Assembly (NCBI GenBank): GCA_009746045.1
Contig: RPFO01000203.1
Span: 26,001 to 90,000, forward strand
Direction: 5' to 3'
Length of the DNA: 64,000 nt
Source: Mesostigma viride
Taxonomy: Eukaryota > Streptophyta > Mesostigmatophyceae > Mesostigmatales > Mesostigmataceae
Under the pieces are notes generated by a model. It ran no database searches. It saw only the letters and a program-made list of their open reading frames with translations, and was not told the origin of the DNA. This document shows positions 20,211 through 30,010 of this stretch, piece after piece. Positions within the stretch are counted from its first letter, which is position 1. Each line of letters begins with the position of its first letter. Made by a program: the position numbers and the translations under genes.

Positions 20211-20883
20211 CCAAACTGCATGCCACCTGGATCATGTTGAACTGCATCCGCAGACGATTCTCGAGCAGCGTGTGCGTCCGATGAACATCCATCGCGTGCG
20301 TCGGCTCATCGGCGGTCAGCTGAAAACGCTGACGAATGATCCAGCCGTTCACCGAGATGAACGCTGGGATGTCATCTTCCCCGATGGGGAGAAGATACGG
20401 TAAGCGCCCGAACTCGACAGGCGGCGGAACATGCGCACCATACCGGTCGATGTCCAGGATGGCCATCTGTCGGCCCACCGAGAGATTACCAGACGTCGCC
20501 GGCGTCTGGGAAGAAATCTCTAGCGAAGGCCGTGGCCTCACAGGCGGCACCTCCCCGTCCTCTTCCGAGGAGTCACTCCGTTCACGACCCCCATCACCTG
20601 CGATGGGGGAATTACGTGCCCGGGGGACCTGCCCCCCGGGTGCCATGGCGGACGAGCCGCCAGTGGCAAACGGGCGTCCGCTCGCCATCCCCCGGGCGCC
20701 GGTCCCCACCTGCGGGGTCCGACGCCTGGGGTGGTCGGCGACCACCGTGCGGAAGGTGACGCTAGGCGTCACCCTCGCTGCATCGTTGGCGGAGGGCGTG
20801 CCCTCCGGCGTGAGTCGGGGGGATGTGCGCCTGGCAGGCGCCTTCCCCTTGTTGTTGTTGTCGTTGACGTTGTTGAAAGCCAT
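20191..20883 (-). CDS. C1 Gag N-terminus
   Basis: 230 codons from an ATG at 20883, 31 nt downstream of the primer-binding site, the expected start of the polyprotein. The head MAFNNVNDNNNKGKAPARRTSPRL is Asn-rich and basic. Middle residues are Gly/Pro/Ser-rich, then IDRYGAHVPPPVEFGRLPYLLPIGEDDIPAFISVNGWIIRQRFQL looks folded. A frameshift at the end (SLDVVLRQ then stop) is explained by a GCAT insertion relative to C2. The family is recognised only by linkage. Confidence 0.7.
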   Translation of the reverse strand: MAFNNVNDNNNKGKAPARRTSPRLTPEGTPSANDAARVTPSVTFRTVVADHPRRRTPQVGTGARGMASGRPFATGGSSAMAPGGQVPRARNSPIAGDGGRERSDSSEEDGEVPPVRPRPSLEISSQTPATSGNLSVGRQMAILDIDRYGAHVPPPVEFGRLPYLLPIGEDDIPAFISVNGWIIRQRFQLTADEPTHAMDVHRTHTLLENRLRMQFNMIQVACSLDVVLRQ

Positions 20884-20913
20884 GTTTTTTTGTTTTTCGG
20901 AAAAAATAAAAAA

Positions 20914-20926
20914 GCTTTTCAGTCCA
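20914..20926 (-). promoter_or_regulatory. C1 primer-binding site
   Basis: On the minus strand TGGACTGAAAAGC follows the 5' LTR end CCAACT with no gap. Starting with TGG, it is complementary to a tRNA 3' CCA end. The same 13 bases sit at the same place in C2 (38662-38674). The tRNA species was not identified. Confidence 0.75.
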
Positions 20927-21386
20927 AGTTGGAACGAGTCTAACGACGATGGACAACTGCCGAAAGCTGAAATGGAAGGATGGTTGTATTAGCAATAATA
21001 CAACTGATGAGAGTAGTGTAAGCTTGAGGGCTCAGAATGGAACGTCTGGGCAAACTCGGGTGCTGCGGCACTCCCCAGTGCTACGCCTATATGCCTATGG
21101 CAGTGCTACCTGCAGCACCTACCGGTGGACAACTGGACACTGCAATGCCATGCGACCACGTCACTAGCATCACCTACACTCGGCCCGTCAGACCCGGATA
21201 ACCCGGATCTGGCGGGTCGAGCTAGAGCCTAGGAACAGTCTGGCACTAACTGCACGTCAGTCCACATGACACCTCAGTACCGTACACCCTGCCGTACAGT
21301 ACTGAGGTGTCCCGCTCAGCCGCGGTAGGCAATACGCGGCGCGCAGGCCGGAAATCCGTGTGTCAGCCTAAGCATCTCATCTAACT
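20927..21386 (-). repeat. C1 LTR (5' LTR in minus orientation)
   Basis: 460-bp copy of 8443-8902; one G/T difference was noted near position 57. It contains the conserved hairpin at 21268-21311. Promoter and start site are expected inside but not located. GATGC follows at 21387. Confidence 0.92.
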
Positions 21387-21680
21387 GATGCAGTATAGTG
21401 CATGGTTGAAAAATGAATTAAATAAAATGTGCGTTCCGCGCTTGGGTTGATTATACCCGGGCGGAACGGGGCGTGAGGTGCAGTGCCCCTGAAAAGAACA
21501 ACCTACGCATTATTTAATACTAGCCGTGCAGATTCGGGATATTCTACCCCCGGTCTGTACAGTTAGCGTCGTACTAGCATCACTGAACATAAGGGTTTAA
21601 TGACGTCAGTTAGCTAGGGATAAGGGAGGTTTTGCGACTAAAAGCCGCTCTGGCTGGTTTTGTCGGCCTCTTTCTTTGCT
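21387..21680 (+). repeat. Repeat D, copy 1, right piece
   Basis: Begins with the second GATGC and continues the D sequence interrupted at 8442. Matches 22766-23059 with only a few differences, ending at the common sequence TTTCTTTGCT. Confidence 0.85.
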
Positions 21681-22510
21681 GTCAGCCGCAGCTATGGGTG
21701 CTGCGGAGCAAAATCCCAAAAGCACTGGTTGCACCGGCCACTTGGCCAGTGGTGAGACTTTCAGTTGTTAACCGGCCAGGCGTAGTTCCTCGCTCGGTTA
21801 ACTAAAAGAAAAGGAAATGATTACCTCCGGTCCGCACCTTTTCCCCAGCTTGGGGTCTTTGGTGGGCCGGGTGCCGTGACAGGTGCTCAACTGTCGCTTG
21901 GTCGGCCCAGTGCGCGAGCTGGTGCTCCGTACCTGGGGATGCTTGCACCCCGGGTTGGAGCCGGATGGCTGGCACTGGCGACCCGTGTCTCGGTCCGCGG
22001 CCTGAGGCTTTTTCTTCGGAAATTGCTGCTGGCCAGCAAACTTTGCAATTGCCTTCCGCCGAAGGGGGGGGTGGTTGGGGCTGGGGACGGCGATGGGAAA
22101 AGCGCCTAAGCTAGAAATTTTTTCCCCACGCATAGAAACCTCGGGGGGGAATGCGGTCTTGGCTGAACGGACTCTCGTTCAGCCAGGTGCCTGGGGCTGT
22201 GGCCTCGGGCATCCGGGCTGGCGGGGCCTGGGCTAGGTCCACGTTTTTTCTCGAAGCACCCCGGATCTATGGGGAGACGGCCAAAGCGGTACCGACTCGG
22301 GGCCCCGAGAGGGGTCATCATGATAGGCTGGCCGTGCGCAATCGCAGTGCAAATTATGCGCTGGGCCTTTTTGGGCCTGGCCATGCATCCACAGCCGCCG
22401 GGCACACGCCTCCCGATGTGGGGGGGCTCCCGTTTTGCGGCAGGGCGGCCACTTGTGACAACGAGCAAGGTGGAGTGCGGCTTCAAGGGAAAGCCAGGGC
22501 GGGGGTGATT
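21681..22510. other. GC-rich stretch without a recognised gene
   Basis: About 830 bp between the two D copies. Open frames of 80-136 codons exist on both strands, but none shows a domain, a plausible start context or a repeated partner. No repeat structure was seen apart from short inverted words around the Cs and Gs. Confidence 0.4.
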
Positions 22511-22642
22511 GGGCAACGTACTTCATGAAGGGCCTTGAACGGCGTGCCTCCGGGCATGTCAATAGTGTCACATGTATGCTTCCACTTATTGTTTTATGGG
22601 AATGAAGATGCTGGTTTTTGTGGGAGCTACCTGGGACATGAA
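22511..22642 (+). repeat. Repeat R1, left copy
   Basis: GGGCAACGTACTTCATGAAG to GGGACATGAA, about 130 bp, repeated in direct orientation at 23094-23220 with a small indel. The two copies bracket repeat D copy 2, so together they could be terminal repeats of a 0.7-kb element. Confidence 0.8.
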
Positions 22643-23059
22643 TCGGGGTTCTTTGAACGGAGTTTCTTCTATACGTGAATGCGGGAACAAGAGGCCGCTG
22701 GATGAGCGGCTTATAGGTCGTAGTGTTTTCTCGTAGCTGTTTGGCTAGAGCTTTTGTGATTAGTAGATGCAGTATAGTGCATGGTTGAAAAATGAATTAA
22801 ATAAAATGTGCGTTCCGCGCTTGGGTTGATTATACCCGGGCGGAACGGGGCGTGAGGTGCAGTGCCCCTGAAAAGAACAACCTACGCATCATTTAATACT
22901 AGCCGTGCAGATTCGGGATATTCTACCCCCGGTCTGTACGGTTAGCGTCTTACTAGCATCACTGAACATAAGGGTTTAATGACGTCAGTTAGCTAGGGAT
23001 AAGGGAGGTTTTGCGACTAAAAGCCGCTCTGGCTGGTTTTGTCGGCCTCTTTCTTTGCT
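22643..23059 (+). repeat. Repeat D, copy 2 (uninterrupted; empty C1 site)
   Basis: Intact 417-bp version of the sequence split by C1. GATGC occurs once here (22766-22770), which proves the C1 target duplication. No coding capacity was recognised. Confidence 0.85.
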
Positions 23060-23093
23060 CCCCACGCACCCCCCCTTGTCTTGGTTGCCTCTA

Positions 23094-23220
23094 GGGCAAC
23101 GTACTTCATGAAGGGCCTTGAACGGCGTGCCTCCGGGCATGTCAATAGTGTCACATGTATGCTTCCACTTATTGTTTTAATGAAGATGCTGGTTTTTGTG
23201 GGAGCTACGTGGGACATGAA
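23094..23220 (+). repeat. Repeat R1, right copy
   Basis: Direct repeat of 22511-22642 lacking a few bases after ATTGTTTT. It ends just before the inferred chromovirus LTR. Confidence 0.8.
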
Positions 23221-23236
23221 ATGACGTTTCCTAGGC

Positions 23237-23707
23237 TGTGCCGACAGTACCCGGCGCGCCACTGTGGGCGCGTACGGACACAGGATGTACAAGTGTCACT
23301 ATGATAGTCCGCAGGACGTTGACAGGACCTGTACAGGACTCGATGGTCAATTGATAGGTAGGCGTGCTGTAGCGCGCCAGGACCTATGAGACAATTGATG
23401 CTGAGTAGTGTACGGATAGGTCCACAGGACTAGCCGTATGGACAATTGATAGATCTGCGCGCCAAAGGCGTGCCAGAGTCTGTGTAATCAATTGATTGAT
23501 AGTTCAGCTGTGACAGTGCAGCTGAATACTTGGACGCGTCCCTAGCAACCTATATGTGTGACTTGGTAGCACCGGGACGCTAGTTCTTGCGTGCACGTTC
23601 TCTTGGCACTGCGACCCTGTCGCCTGTGTTGCGTGCAGTCTTGGAAGTGACGTGACTTACGTCTGTGTTCCTTATTCTTAATAAAGGCAACATTCCTGCA
23701 AGAACCA
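23237..23707 (+). repeat. Chromovirus E 5' LTR (inferred)
   Basis: Runs from TGTGCCGACAG to AGAACCA, directly before a TGG primer-binding site. It contains an AATAAA at 23680-23685 and several CAATTGAT-type words. Because no second LTR is present, the left limit is a guess based on a TG start. Confidence 0.5.
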
Positions 23708-23720
23708 TGGCGGAATTCAG
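23708..23720 (+). promoter_or_regulatory. Chromovirus E primer-binding site
   Basis: TGGCGGAATTCAG begins immediately after the inferred LTR and 43 bases before the gag ATG, the position expected for tRNA-primed minus-strand synthesis. The tRNA was not identified. Confidence 0.5.
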
Positions 23721-23750
23721 CACAACTCTCTCACAACTGGTACGAGCACC

Positions 23751-24049
23751 ATGTCAACACGGCTTCAAGCAAGGAATGCCAGAGAGACAGAAGACGAGAC
23801 CAGAGACAGTGACTCAGAGAATAGAGAGATAGAACCGGTAGACAACCACCAGCAAGGTGCAGAGGTGCTAGAGGTACCACAGCACGTCCAAGCAGGGACA
23901 AATAGAGGTGAGGACATGGAGAGACCTGCGGAAGGCTCCCCACGATCCAGCTACCAGAACCCTAGGAGTCCACCAGATGAGGACAATCTATACTCCATAA
24001 TAGAACAAGATGATGACAGGCGTGACCGGGAGATGCTCCAAGGGGGTTC

Positions 24050-24091
<42 letters not shown>

Positions 24092-24463
24092 ACCGCAGCA
24101 GCAACGGCAGCAGCAGCAGCTCCTGCTGCAGCAGCAACAAACTCAGACGAGGTCACAATGGCTGCCACATTACCCTAAGCATGCAGCACGGTGACGAGAA
24201 TGAAGACACCCTGCACTATCGTTATCGGCAGCCCGCCACGGGGCGACCATCGCATCCCTGGGCGGGGCGGGGTCGTCTCCAGGGACCTCCGCCGGTCCCC
24301 ACCCACCGGGGCAGACGTACAGTGTCCTTCGGCAGTACTTCCCTGCTACCCACGGCGTTATGGAATTCGGATGATGACGGGGAGATTCCCGGGGCAGATG
24401 GCGAGTTCGGCGATCTGGAGGGGACCGGGGAGGATGTCGAGGCGCCAGGTGTCCAAAAACCAA
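23751..24463 (+). pseudogene. Chromovirus E Gag N-terminal part
   Basis: ATG in good context (CACCATGTC) opens MSTRLQARNARETEDETRD, acidic and Arg-rich, leading to a poly-Gln run encoded by CAG repeats (about 24052-24140). The first frame stops at 24192. The next frame (HGDENEDTLHYRYRQPATG to DGEIPGADGEFGDLEGTGED) continues to the G insertion, so a slip in the CAG run probably moved the frame. No knuckle in this part. Gag forms the particle shell. Broken by frameshift and by G. Confidence 0.65.
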
Positions 24464-26190
24464 ATGTCCTCATTTGAGGACATAGTCCTCGTTTGAGACG
24501 GGGGGGGTCAGGGGCGCGGTTTTGGCGCCAAATTTGGTCCTAGGGTCACTTGGTGGGTTTTGGCGCGAAACTGGGATAGGTACCGAGCGCGCCAAGCCCC
24601 TGGGGTCGACAGGGGTCGACCGTACCTGGAAAATATGAGGCGACGAAAAGTACCTACAACAGCAAGAACATCGCAATGCAATCGAGTGTTTTGTCGAGTG
24701 GCGGCTATGGGGTCGTGCCAGTTCCGAGGCTTGCCTGAATGTTATAGGGCATTATTTTGCCCCTGACGAAGACAGCATTTTAGATCATCATCTAGTGATT
24801 TCGAATATGTTATTCTTCACGTGCAGGTGCTTTGTATATGTCGAAAATTTTGTTCATGAACGGATTTTGGCATTGTTGAAGAAAATCTGAGAGCTACGTA
24901 GATCGCATGATAGGTCAGTTCGCAGTTCGGTTTTACAATTTCTTTTTCCGCCCAGGCGCTGCGGATATCGCGAGTATGGGTTATGGTACGCTTCTGGGCT
25001 TATGGGCGACATGGGGAGAAGAGGGACCTGGGCAGTTGCATGCGTCAAAGAGTCTCTATTTTTTCGTCGTGATGTCGCAGTCGCGCCTGGCGAAAACCAG
25101 GGCGAGCGCAAGCCATATTTTTCTTTTGCCGCAAGGCTGGGTGCTTCCCACGCGTCACCGTCCCTTAATATATATTTCTTGAGCTGGCCCGCGCAGCTGG
25201 CGGCCTGGGCGCACGTCAAGAACAAGGTTCCGCCTGTCATTCTCAACCGCATCGTTCTAAGTAAGCGTGTTAAGCGCATTGTAACCTGTAACTCCCGCAG
25301 ACGTGATCATTCCGGTTGCTTTCAATGCCCAACTTCGTGGTTTTGATTACGTTTATGTCTGGGGAATAACGGAAGTTTGCTGGGCAGTACTTTCTTTTTC
25401 CCATTGCGTCACTGAAAAGGTAAACGGCCTTGCGTTATCAAAACAGCAGCAAGTAGAAGTCGCTGTGCTTGATTGCGATGTGGTAGTTTGATTCAATACA
25501 TATACTGCCTTGTTGCTGAGAAGTTTTTCAAGGCTTGCTGGTATGTTGCCCATATGTTTCTAATGCTTCAACTCATGTCCAAGTCATCAAGACTGGCTTG
25601 GAAACTTGAGCTTGTCATGTTTACATTGTGCTTGTGTTACAACTTGTGCCTCTTTGTAGTATATGTTTCATATATAACGTAAGGGCTCAGCATCATGGTT
25701 TAGCACCGTGGTGGCAGCTGAGCCTCTACTAACGATCATGGACCTAACCTTGGCAAGTATTTGCTTCATATTTCACTCTTTGGACTGAGCTAGCTTTACA
25801 CCTGCTGTTTGGCCTGCACCATGGTCCCTGGCTGCCAGTTACATTTTGTGCCCCCCCCTGGCAGGCTGCAGGGTCTAGGACTGCGAGGGTGTAACATAGA
25901 CATGTTGTGGGCACCCTGGGTGCATTTTCAGGACCAGCCATGACCTGGCCATGCCTTCTTTCTTGGCATATTGTTGACTTGAGTGCTATTTGGTCACTCG
26001 CGTAGCGACCCCCCTGCATTCATAAATCGTAAACAATTATACAATGAGCATATTTCATGGATGTTAAGCATTGCAACTCTTGAACATATCATAAATGAAC
26101 ATGGTTCCATACCGTACCCATGGATTTGTTGACATGTGTTAGTTATTACAAATGGTATCCATGCTTAAAAATGTCCTCATTTGAGGACAT
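24464..26190. mobile_element. Element G: 1.7 kb non-coding insertion with palindromic 20-bp ends
   Basis: The same 20-bp sequence, ATGTCCTCATTTGAGGACAT, lies at both ends (24464-24483 and 26171-26190). Each copy is itself a near-perfect inverted repeat, so the ends act as direct and inverted repeats at once. The interior has only short frames (up to 141 codons) with no recognised domain. It sits inside the chromovirus gag. Two readings are possible: a non-autonomous DNA transposon with terminal inverted repeats, or a 20-bp target duplication around an insertion. Confidence 0.55.
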
Positions 26191-26196
26191 TTTCTG

Positions 26197-27250
26197 GTGA
26201 TTTTAGACACAGGAGCACAGGGCCCGCCCGTTGGTACCCATAGGCCACGGGCCCGGCTAGGGGATGACAGAAGCAGCGTCACTGCCCGCGACGAGGAGAC
26301 TCATACACCCGTCCAGCGTCCTGTCCCCCAACCGCAGCGTCCACGGGCGCCTGACAGCAGCGTGGTCCACTCGCCCGCGGCCGTCAGCAATCTGAATTTC
26401 AGCAGGGTGGCCTTGGATGACCCGGGGTATGAACACCCCTCGTCGGTACAGGTGCGGCGGACGCACGGTACGCCGACCAGATCCGGATCTCTCCCCCGAT
26501 CGCAGCCCCCAGCATTCGGCTCCATCGCCTACCAGGAGGTCGGTGGGCCCAAGCTCAATACGCTGAAGGCCCCACCGATGCCTACCTTCAAGAATGTACC
26601 CAAGCTGCACGCGGACATGAAACCGCGAGAGGTCGACGAATGGGGGCGCATGTGGCAACAGCAGTATGCCGTCTGGTGCAATCACAACAGTTGGGAACTT
26701 GCCACATGCGATCTGATCCCGCATGTTGTCAACACCTGCATGGATCCCTCGGTGGTGAGCATCCTGAACTGTGAGAGCATCGCATCCCAGTCGTACCCGC
26801 AAACCGTGGAGGAGTTGATGGACCGGGTGCGCCGCAAGCTGGTGCCCCCAGACGCGGTAATCCACGAGCGACTCGCCTTCGGCAAGCTGCGCCAGGGGAC
26901 CACTCCGTATCGCGAGTTCCTGTCCAAGTTTGAGTCCAGCGCCGCCTACCTGACAGACATGACCTGGTACGAGTACAAGATCCTGAAGGTTCATCGAGGC
27001 ACTCAGTCCCGAGCTGCAGGACGAGGTACTGAAGCACTACGCTGAGGTTCCTTGGGAGGAGTGGGACATCTTGAATATCCAGAGATATCTTCTGCAGGTG
27101 GCCGATGTGGTGACTCGCGGGCGCGGACCCTCAGTGCGTCGTTTCTTCAGGCCAGCTCCCCCGCGGCGGGTGAATCAGACGTACTCCACTGAGTCCGCCG
27201 GCGAGGAGGAGGAAGACTACCTCGACGACCCTGATGATGGGTACATATGC
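26197..27250 (+). pseudogene. Chromovirus E Gag capsid region
   Basis: The frame encodes a Pro/Arg-rich linker, then a capsid-like block: PPMPTFKNVPKLHADMKPREVDEWGRMWQQQYAVW, HVVNTCMDPSVVSILN, YPQTVEELMDRVRRKLVPPD, FGKLRQGTTPYREFLSKFE. This resembles retrotransposon gag domains of Ty3/gypsy elements. A 1-nt slip near 26990 moves the continuation (FIEALSPELQDEVLKHYAEVPWEEWD) to another frame, which reaches a stop at 27251. The ATG at 26197 is probably not the true start, since gag begins at 23751. Confidence 0.7.
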
Positions 27251-27770
27251 TGACCAGGGTATCAACGCTATTGACGCCAGCAAAGCGCGTTGCTTCATGT
27301 GCAGTGAGGTGGGACACCTCAAGCGTGATTGCCCCAAGCTCCGGGGCAAGCACACCGGTCGCGGTGCAGGGGAGACTGAGCCCAGCGTTCGTTTCTCCGG
27401 CCCGGCATTCGGCAGCCGTCCCGACTCCCCCGGTCCCCGGGACAAGACCCGCAACGCGGGCGAGCGGGCGGCCCGCCTGCAGCATGCCAGACAAGCCCCG
27501 ACTCAGTACCAGCAGCCGCGACCGCCCGCGACCAGCTCTACCAAGGGCGTGTTGCGTGCGGCTAACGAGATCGAGGCGCGGCGGCAATCCTCCTCTTCCG
27601 CGGTCAGACGCATGCAGTGGCTGGATACGAGTATGAGGACGAGGAGGAGGCTGACGAAGAGGTGGAGGGGGGGGAAGAGGGCGGGCGGTCGGGCGAGGCG
27701 GCCTCCCGTCCCACCGCTCCTCGGGAGTAGTAGCCTTACCCGTGGGGTTGGGCCCCAGGGTAGATGGTAG
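27234..27770 (+). CDS. Chromovirus E nucleocapsid region with CCHC knuckle
   Basis: The frame contains INAIDASKARCFMCSEVGHLKRDC, an exact CX2CX4HX4C zinc knuckle that binds element RNA, followed by a basic Arg/Gly-rich tail of low complexity. It overlaps the end of the capsid frame and the start of the protease frame, each in a different register, so separate slips near 27240 and 27740 are needed for a single Gag-Pol. The ATG at 27234 is internal. Confidence 0.75.
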   Translation: MMGTYADQGINAIDASKARCFMCSEVGHLKRDCPKLRGKHTGRGAGETEPSVRFSGPAFGSRPDSPGPRDKTRNAGERAARLQHARQAPTQYQQPRPPATSSTKGVLRAANEIEARRQSSSSAVRRMQWLDTSMRTRRRLTKRWRGGKRAGGRARRPPVPPLLGSSSLTRGVGPQGRW

Positions 27771-29220
27771 GGTAGAGAAATCAGATAGTAGCCCTGACGC
27801 GGAGTCTATTAGATTAGAGGTAGACGTCAATCACGTGGCTTCCGGCTCAGACGCGGCCACCCAACCGGCGCGTGTATCTCAAGGAGGCTCGCGACATTTG
27901 TTTCTTTTCAGTGGGGGTTTGCTTGTTCCTCCCACCGTCCTTGACCCGTATTTGAAAGAGAAAACGGTCATGGACGTGAAGTTTCTGGTCGACACCGGCG
28001 CCTCCACGTCCTTCATCAACGAGGCCCTGGTGCGCCGGCTGGGTCTGACCCCACGCCCGCACAACACGACCGTGCATGTGACCTATTCGGATGGTCGGCG
28101 ACACCGGTCGCCAGGCCTGGCAGATATCAAGGGCGTGCTGCAAGGCACGCCGGTGGACTTGGCGGCGACTATTGCGCCGCTGGGAGCCGCAGACATCATC
28201 ATTGGGGTGGACTGGTTGGACAAGCAGGATGTGGACATCAGTGTACGCCGACGAGTAGTTTGGTTTCTGGATGGATCCTTTTGGTGTCCCGACAGTGAGT
28301 ACAGGGCACAGGCCGCTGAGGTACATAACATTACACACGAGCGCTCGGCGGACGGGCCTCGACCAGCGTCCCAGATCCTGATGAGTAGCAAGACGCTGGC
28401 ACGCCAACTTCGGAAGGGCAAGGAGTATGCGATGTACCGTATAGACCTGGATAGCACTCAGGCCATGCTCAACGAGATCGGCGTCGGCTTTACCCCGGAC
28501 GAGCTGGCGCGGTTCAACGCCGTCCTGGAGAAGCGCGCTACTCTCTTCGCGGATCGCACGCCCCAGTTCCCTCCCCATCGCTCGGTGCTACACCGTATCC
28601 AGGTACAAGAGGGTTCCGGGCCTACAGCGTCCCCCATGTACCGCATGGGTCCTGCAGTCGAGCTGGTGGAGCTCAAGAAGATCCTCATTTTGCTGCTTGA
28701 CGCCGGGCTCATTGAGCCCAGCAAGAGTCCTTTCTCCGCAGGCGTGCTGCTCGTCCCCAAGCCCGGGGGCAAGTGGCGGTTGGTGACTGACTACCGGAAG
28801 CTGAACGCCATCACTGTTAAGTCCAGGTATCCCCTGCCGAGGATCGACGACATCTTCAACCGCGTCCAAGGGGCTACGTGCTTCACCGTCATTGACTGTG
28901 CGGACGGGTTTTGGCAGCTGCGCATTGCGCCGGAGGACTGCCACAAGACTGCGTTCGCCACGCCCTTCGGCCACTACCAGTTTCGGGTGGCGGCGATGGG
29001 CCTGTGTAATTCGCCCGCGTCTTTCCAGATGCTGATGAACGACATCCTCCGTCCGGTGATGGGCACGGCCCACCTGCCGCAGGTCTCCCAGGATCTGACG
29101 GACCCGCAGAAGGGGGCGCGCCCACCATGCACCTACAAGCGCACGTGCGCGCTGGCGTACCTGGACGACATTCTGGTGTATTCCAGGACGTTCGAGGAGC
29201 ACCTAGCTAGAGGATGTTGA
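27742..29220 (+). CDS. Chromovirus E protease and reverse transcriptase
   Basis: 492 codons. A canonical retropepsin site VDTGAST at 83-89 and IIIGVDWL near 163-170, in clear contrast with the copia-like elements of this window. RT: KWRLVTDYRKLNAIT, YPLPRIDDIF, CFTVIDCADGFWQL with the first Asp, QFRVAAMGLCNSPASFQ, and YLDDILVYS at 473-481. Between LRPVMG and the YLDD strand there are about 28 extra residues (TAHLPQVSQD to TYKRT) absent from ordinary gypsy RTs. A 1-nt slip near 29213 ends the frame (HLARGC stop); RT continues in the next one. Confidence 0.88.
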   Translation: MGLGPRVDGRVEKSDSSPDAESIRLEVDVNHVASGSDAATQPARVSQGGSRHLFLFSGGLLVPPTVLDPYLKEKTVMDVKFLVDTGASTSFINEALVRRLGLTPRPHNTTVHVTYSDGRRHRSPGLADIKGVLQGTPVDLAATIAPLGAADIIIGVDWLDKQDVDISVRRRVVWFLDGSFWCPDSEYRAQAAEVHNITHERSADGPRPASQILMSSKTLARQLRKGKEYAMYRIDLDSTQAMLNEIGVGFTPDELARFNAVLEKRATLFADRTPQFPPHRSVLHRIQVQEGSGPTASPMYRMGPAVELVELKKILILLLDAGLIEPSKSPFSAGVLLVPKPGGKWRLVTDYRKLNAITVKSRYPLPRIDDIFNRVQGATCFTVIDCADGFWQLRIAPEDCHKTAFATPFGHYQFRVAAMGLCNSPASFQMLMNDILRPVMGTAHLPQVSQDLTDPQKGARPPCTYKRTCALAYLDDILVYSRTFEEHLARGC

Positions 29221-29224
29221 CGCG

Positions 29225-30010
29225 GTGCTGCAGATCATGGAAGACGAGCACCTGTCGGCGCGGAAGGCCAAGGTGCGCGCCGGTCGCTGTGTGCCCTTCC
29301 TGGGCCACACCCTGTCCGCGGACGGCATCGCGGCCGACCCGGAGAAGATCGAGTCCGTCCAGCAGTGGCCGGTTCCCACGGACGTGAAGGGGGTGCGCAG
29401 TTTTCTGGGGTTGGCATCCTACTACCGACGGTTCATCCCGAGGTTTGCCACCATCGCCGCCCCAATCAACGCTCTTCTCAAGAAGGGTACTCCGTTCCTG
29501 TGGGCTGAGCAGTGCCAGCAGGCCTTCGAGGCTCTCAAGCGCCACCTCACCACAGCGCCTGTCCTCGTCCTGCCAGACCCGTCCCTTCCTTTTGTCGTGG
29601 CTACCGACGCCAGCAAGGTGGCCATCGGGGGCGTTCTCCTGCAGGATCAAGGCAAGGGCCTTCAACCCATTGTGTACATCTCACGCACGATGATTCCGGC
29701 GGAACGGAACTATCCAGTGCACCAACAGGAACTTCTGGCAGTAGTCTACTGCTGCCACACGTGGCGTCATCATCTTTTGGGGGCACAGTTTTCGGTGGCC
29801 ATTAGTGAGCAGGGGGATCTTGACCCCCACCGCCTGGTGATCCACACCGACCACCGGCCCCTCACCCACCTCCTGGTGCAGCCCAATCTGACGCCCCGTC
29901 AAGCGCGGTGGATGGAGTACTTGTCGCAAGTTGCCCCGTTCAAGATCCAGTACGTCAAGGGCGCGGACAACGTGGTGCCCGACGCCCTGTTTGCGACGGG
30001 CGGACTATTG
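29225..30010 (+). CDS. Chromovirus E RT thumb and RNase H
   Basis: Continues RT with FLGHTLSADGI, KIESVQQWPVP, VRSFLGLASYYRRFI and FLWAEQCQQAFEALK, all typical of gypsy RT thumb and connection. RNase H has FVVATDASKVAIGG (Asp), YPVHQQELLAVV (Glu) and LVIHTDHRPLTHLL (Asp), ending VKGADNVVPDAL. After ALFATGG the frame leaves the family pattern at about 30005, where the following ORF takes over. The frame begins as the direct continuation of the YLDD ORF in another register. Confidence 0.85.

Larger units (their letters stand above)
8443..21386 (-). mobile_element. Copia-like LTR retrotransposon C1 (with element B nested)
   Basis: Flanked by GATGC target duplications (8438-8442, 21387-21391) and bounded by 460-bp LTRs that differ at only one position I could see. 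Read on the minus strand: LTR, primer-binding site, gag with two zinc knuckles, integrase, protease-like domain, RT, RNase H, a long 3' UTR with hairpin repeats, LTR. The empty target is present at 22766-22770 in the second D copy. C1 has frameshifts in gag and pol and is interrupted by element B, so this copy cannot make a full polyprotein. Confidence 0.92.

Noticed and set aside
19497-20240. Arg-rich 247-codon plus-strand ORF
   Set aside because: It is the complement of the proline/glycine-rich C1 Gag, so its openness reflects composition.
21798-22571. Overlapping ORFs of 110-136 codons between the D copies
   Set aside because: Several frames on both strands are equally open; no domain, splice signal or duplicate supports any of them.
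26257-26994. 245-codon minus-strand ORF opposite chromovirus gag
   Set aside because: The plus strand has recognisable gag; the minus frame is its shadow in GC-rich DNA and carries no motif.
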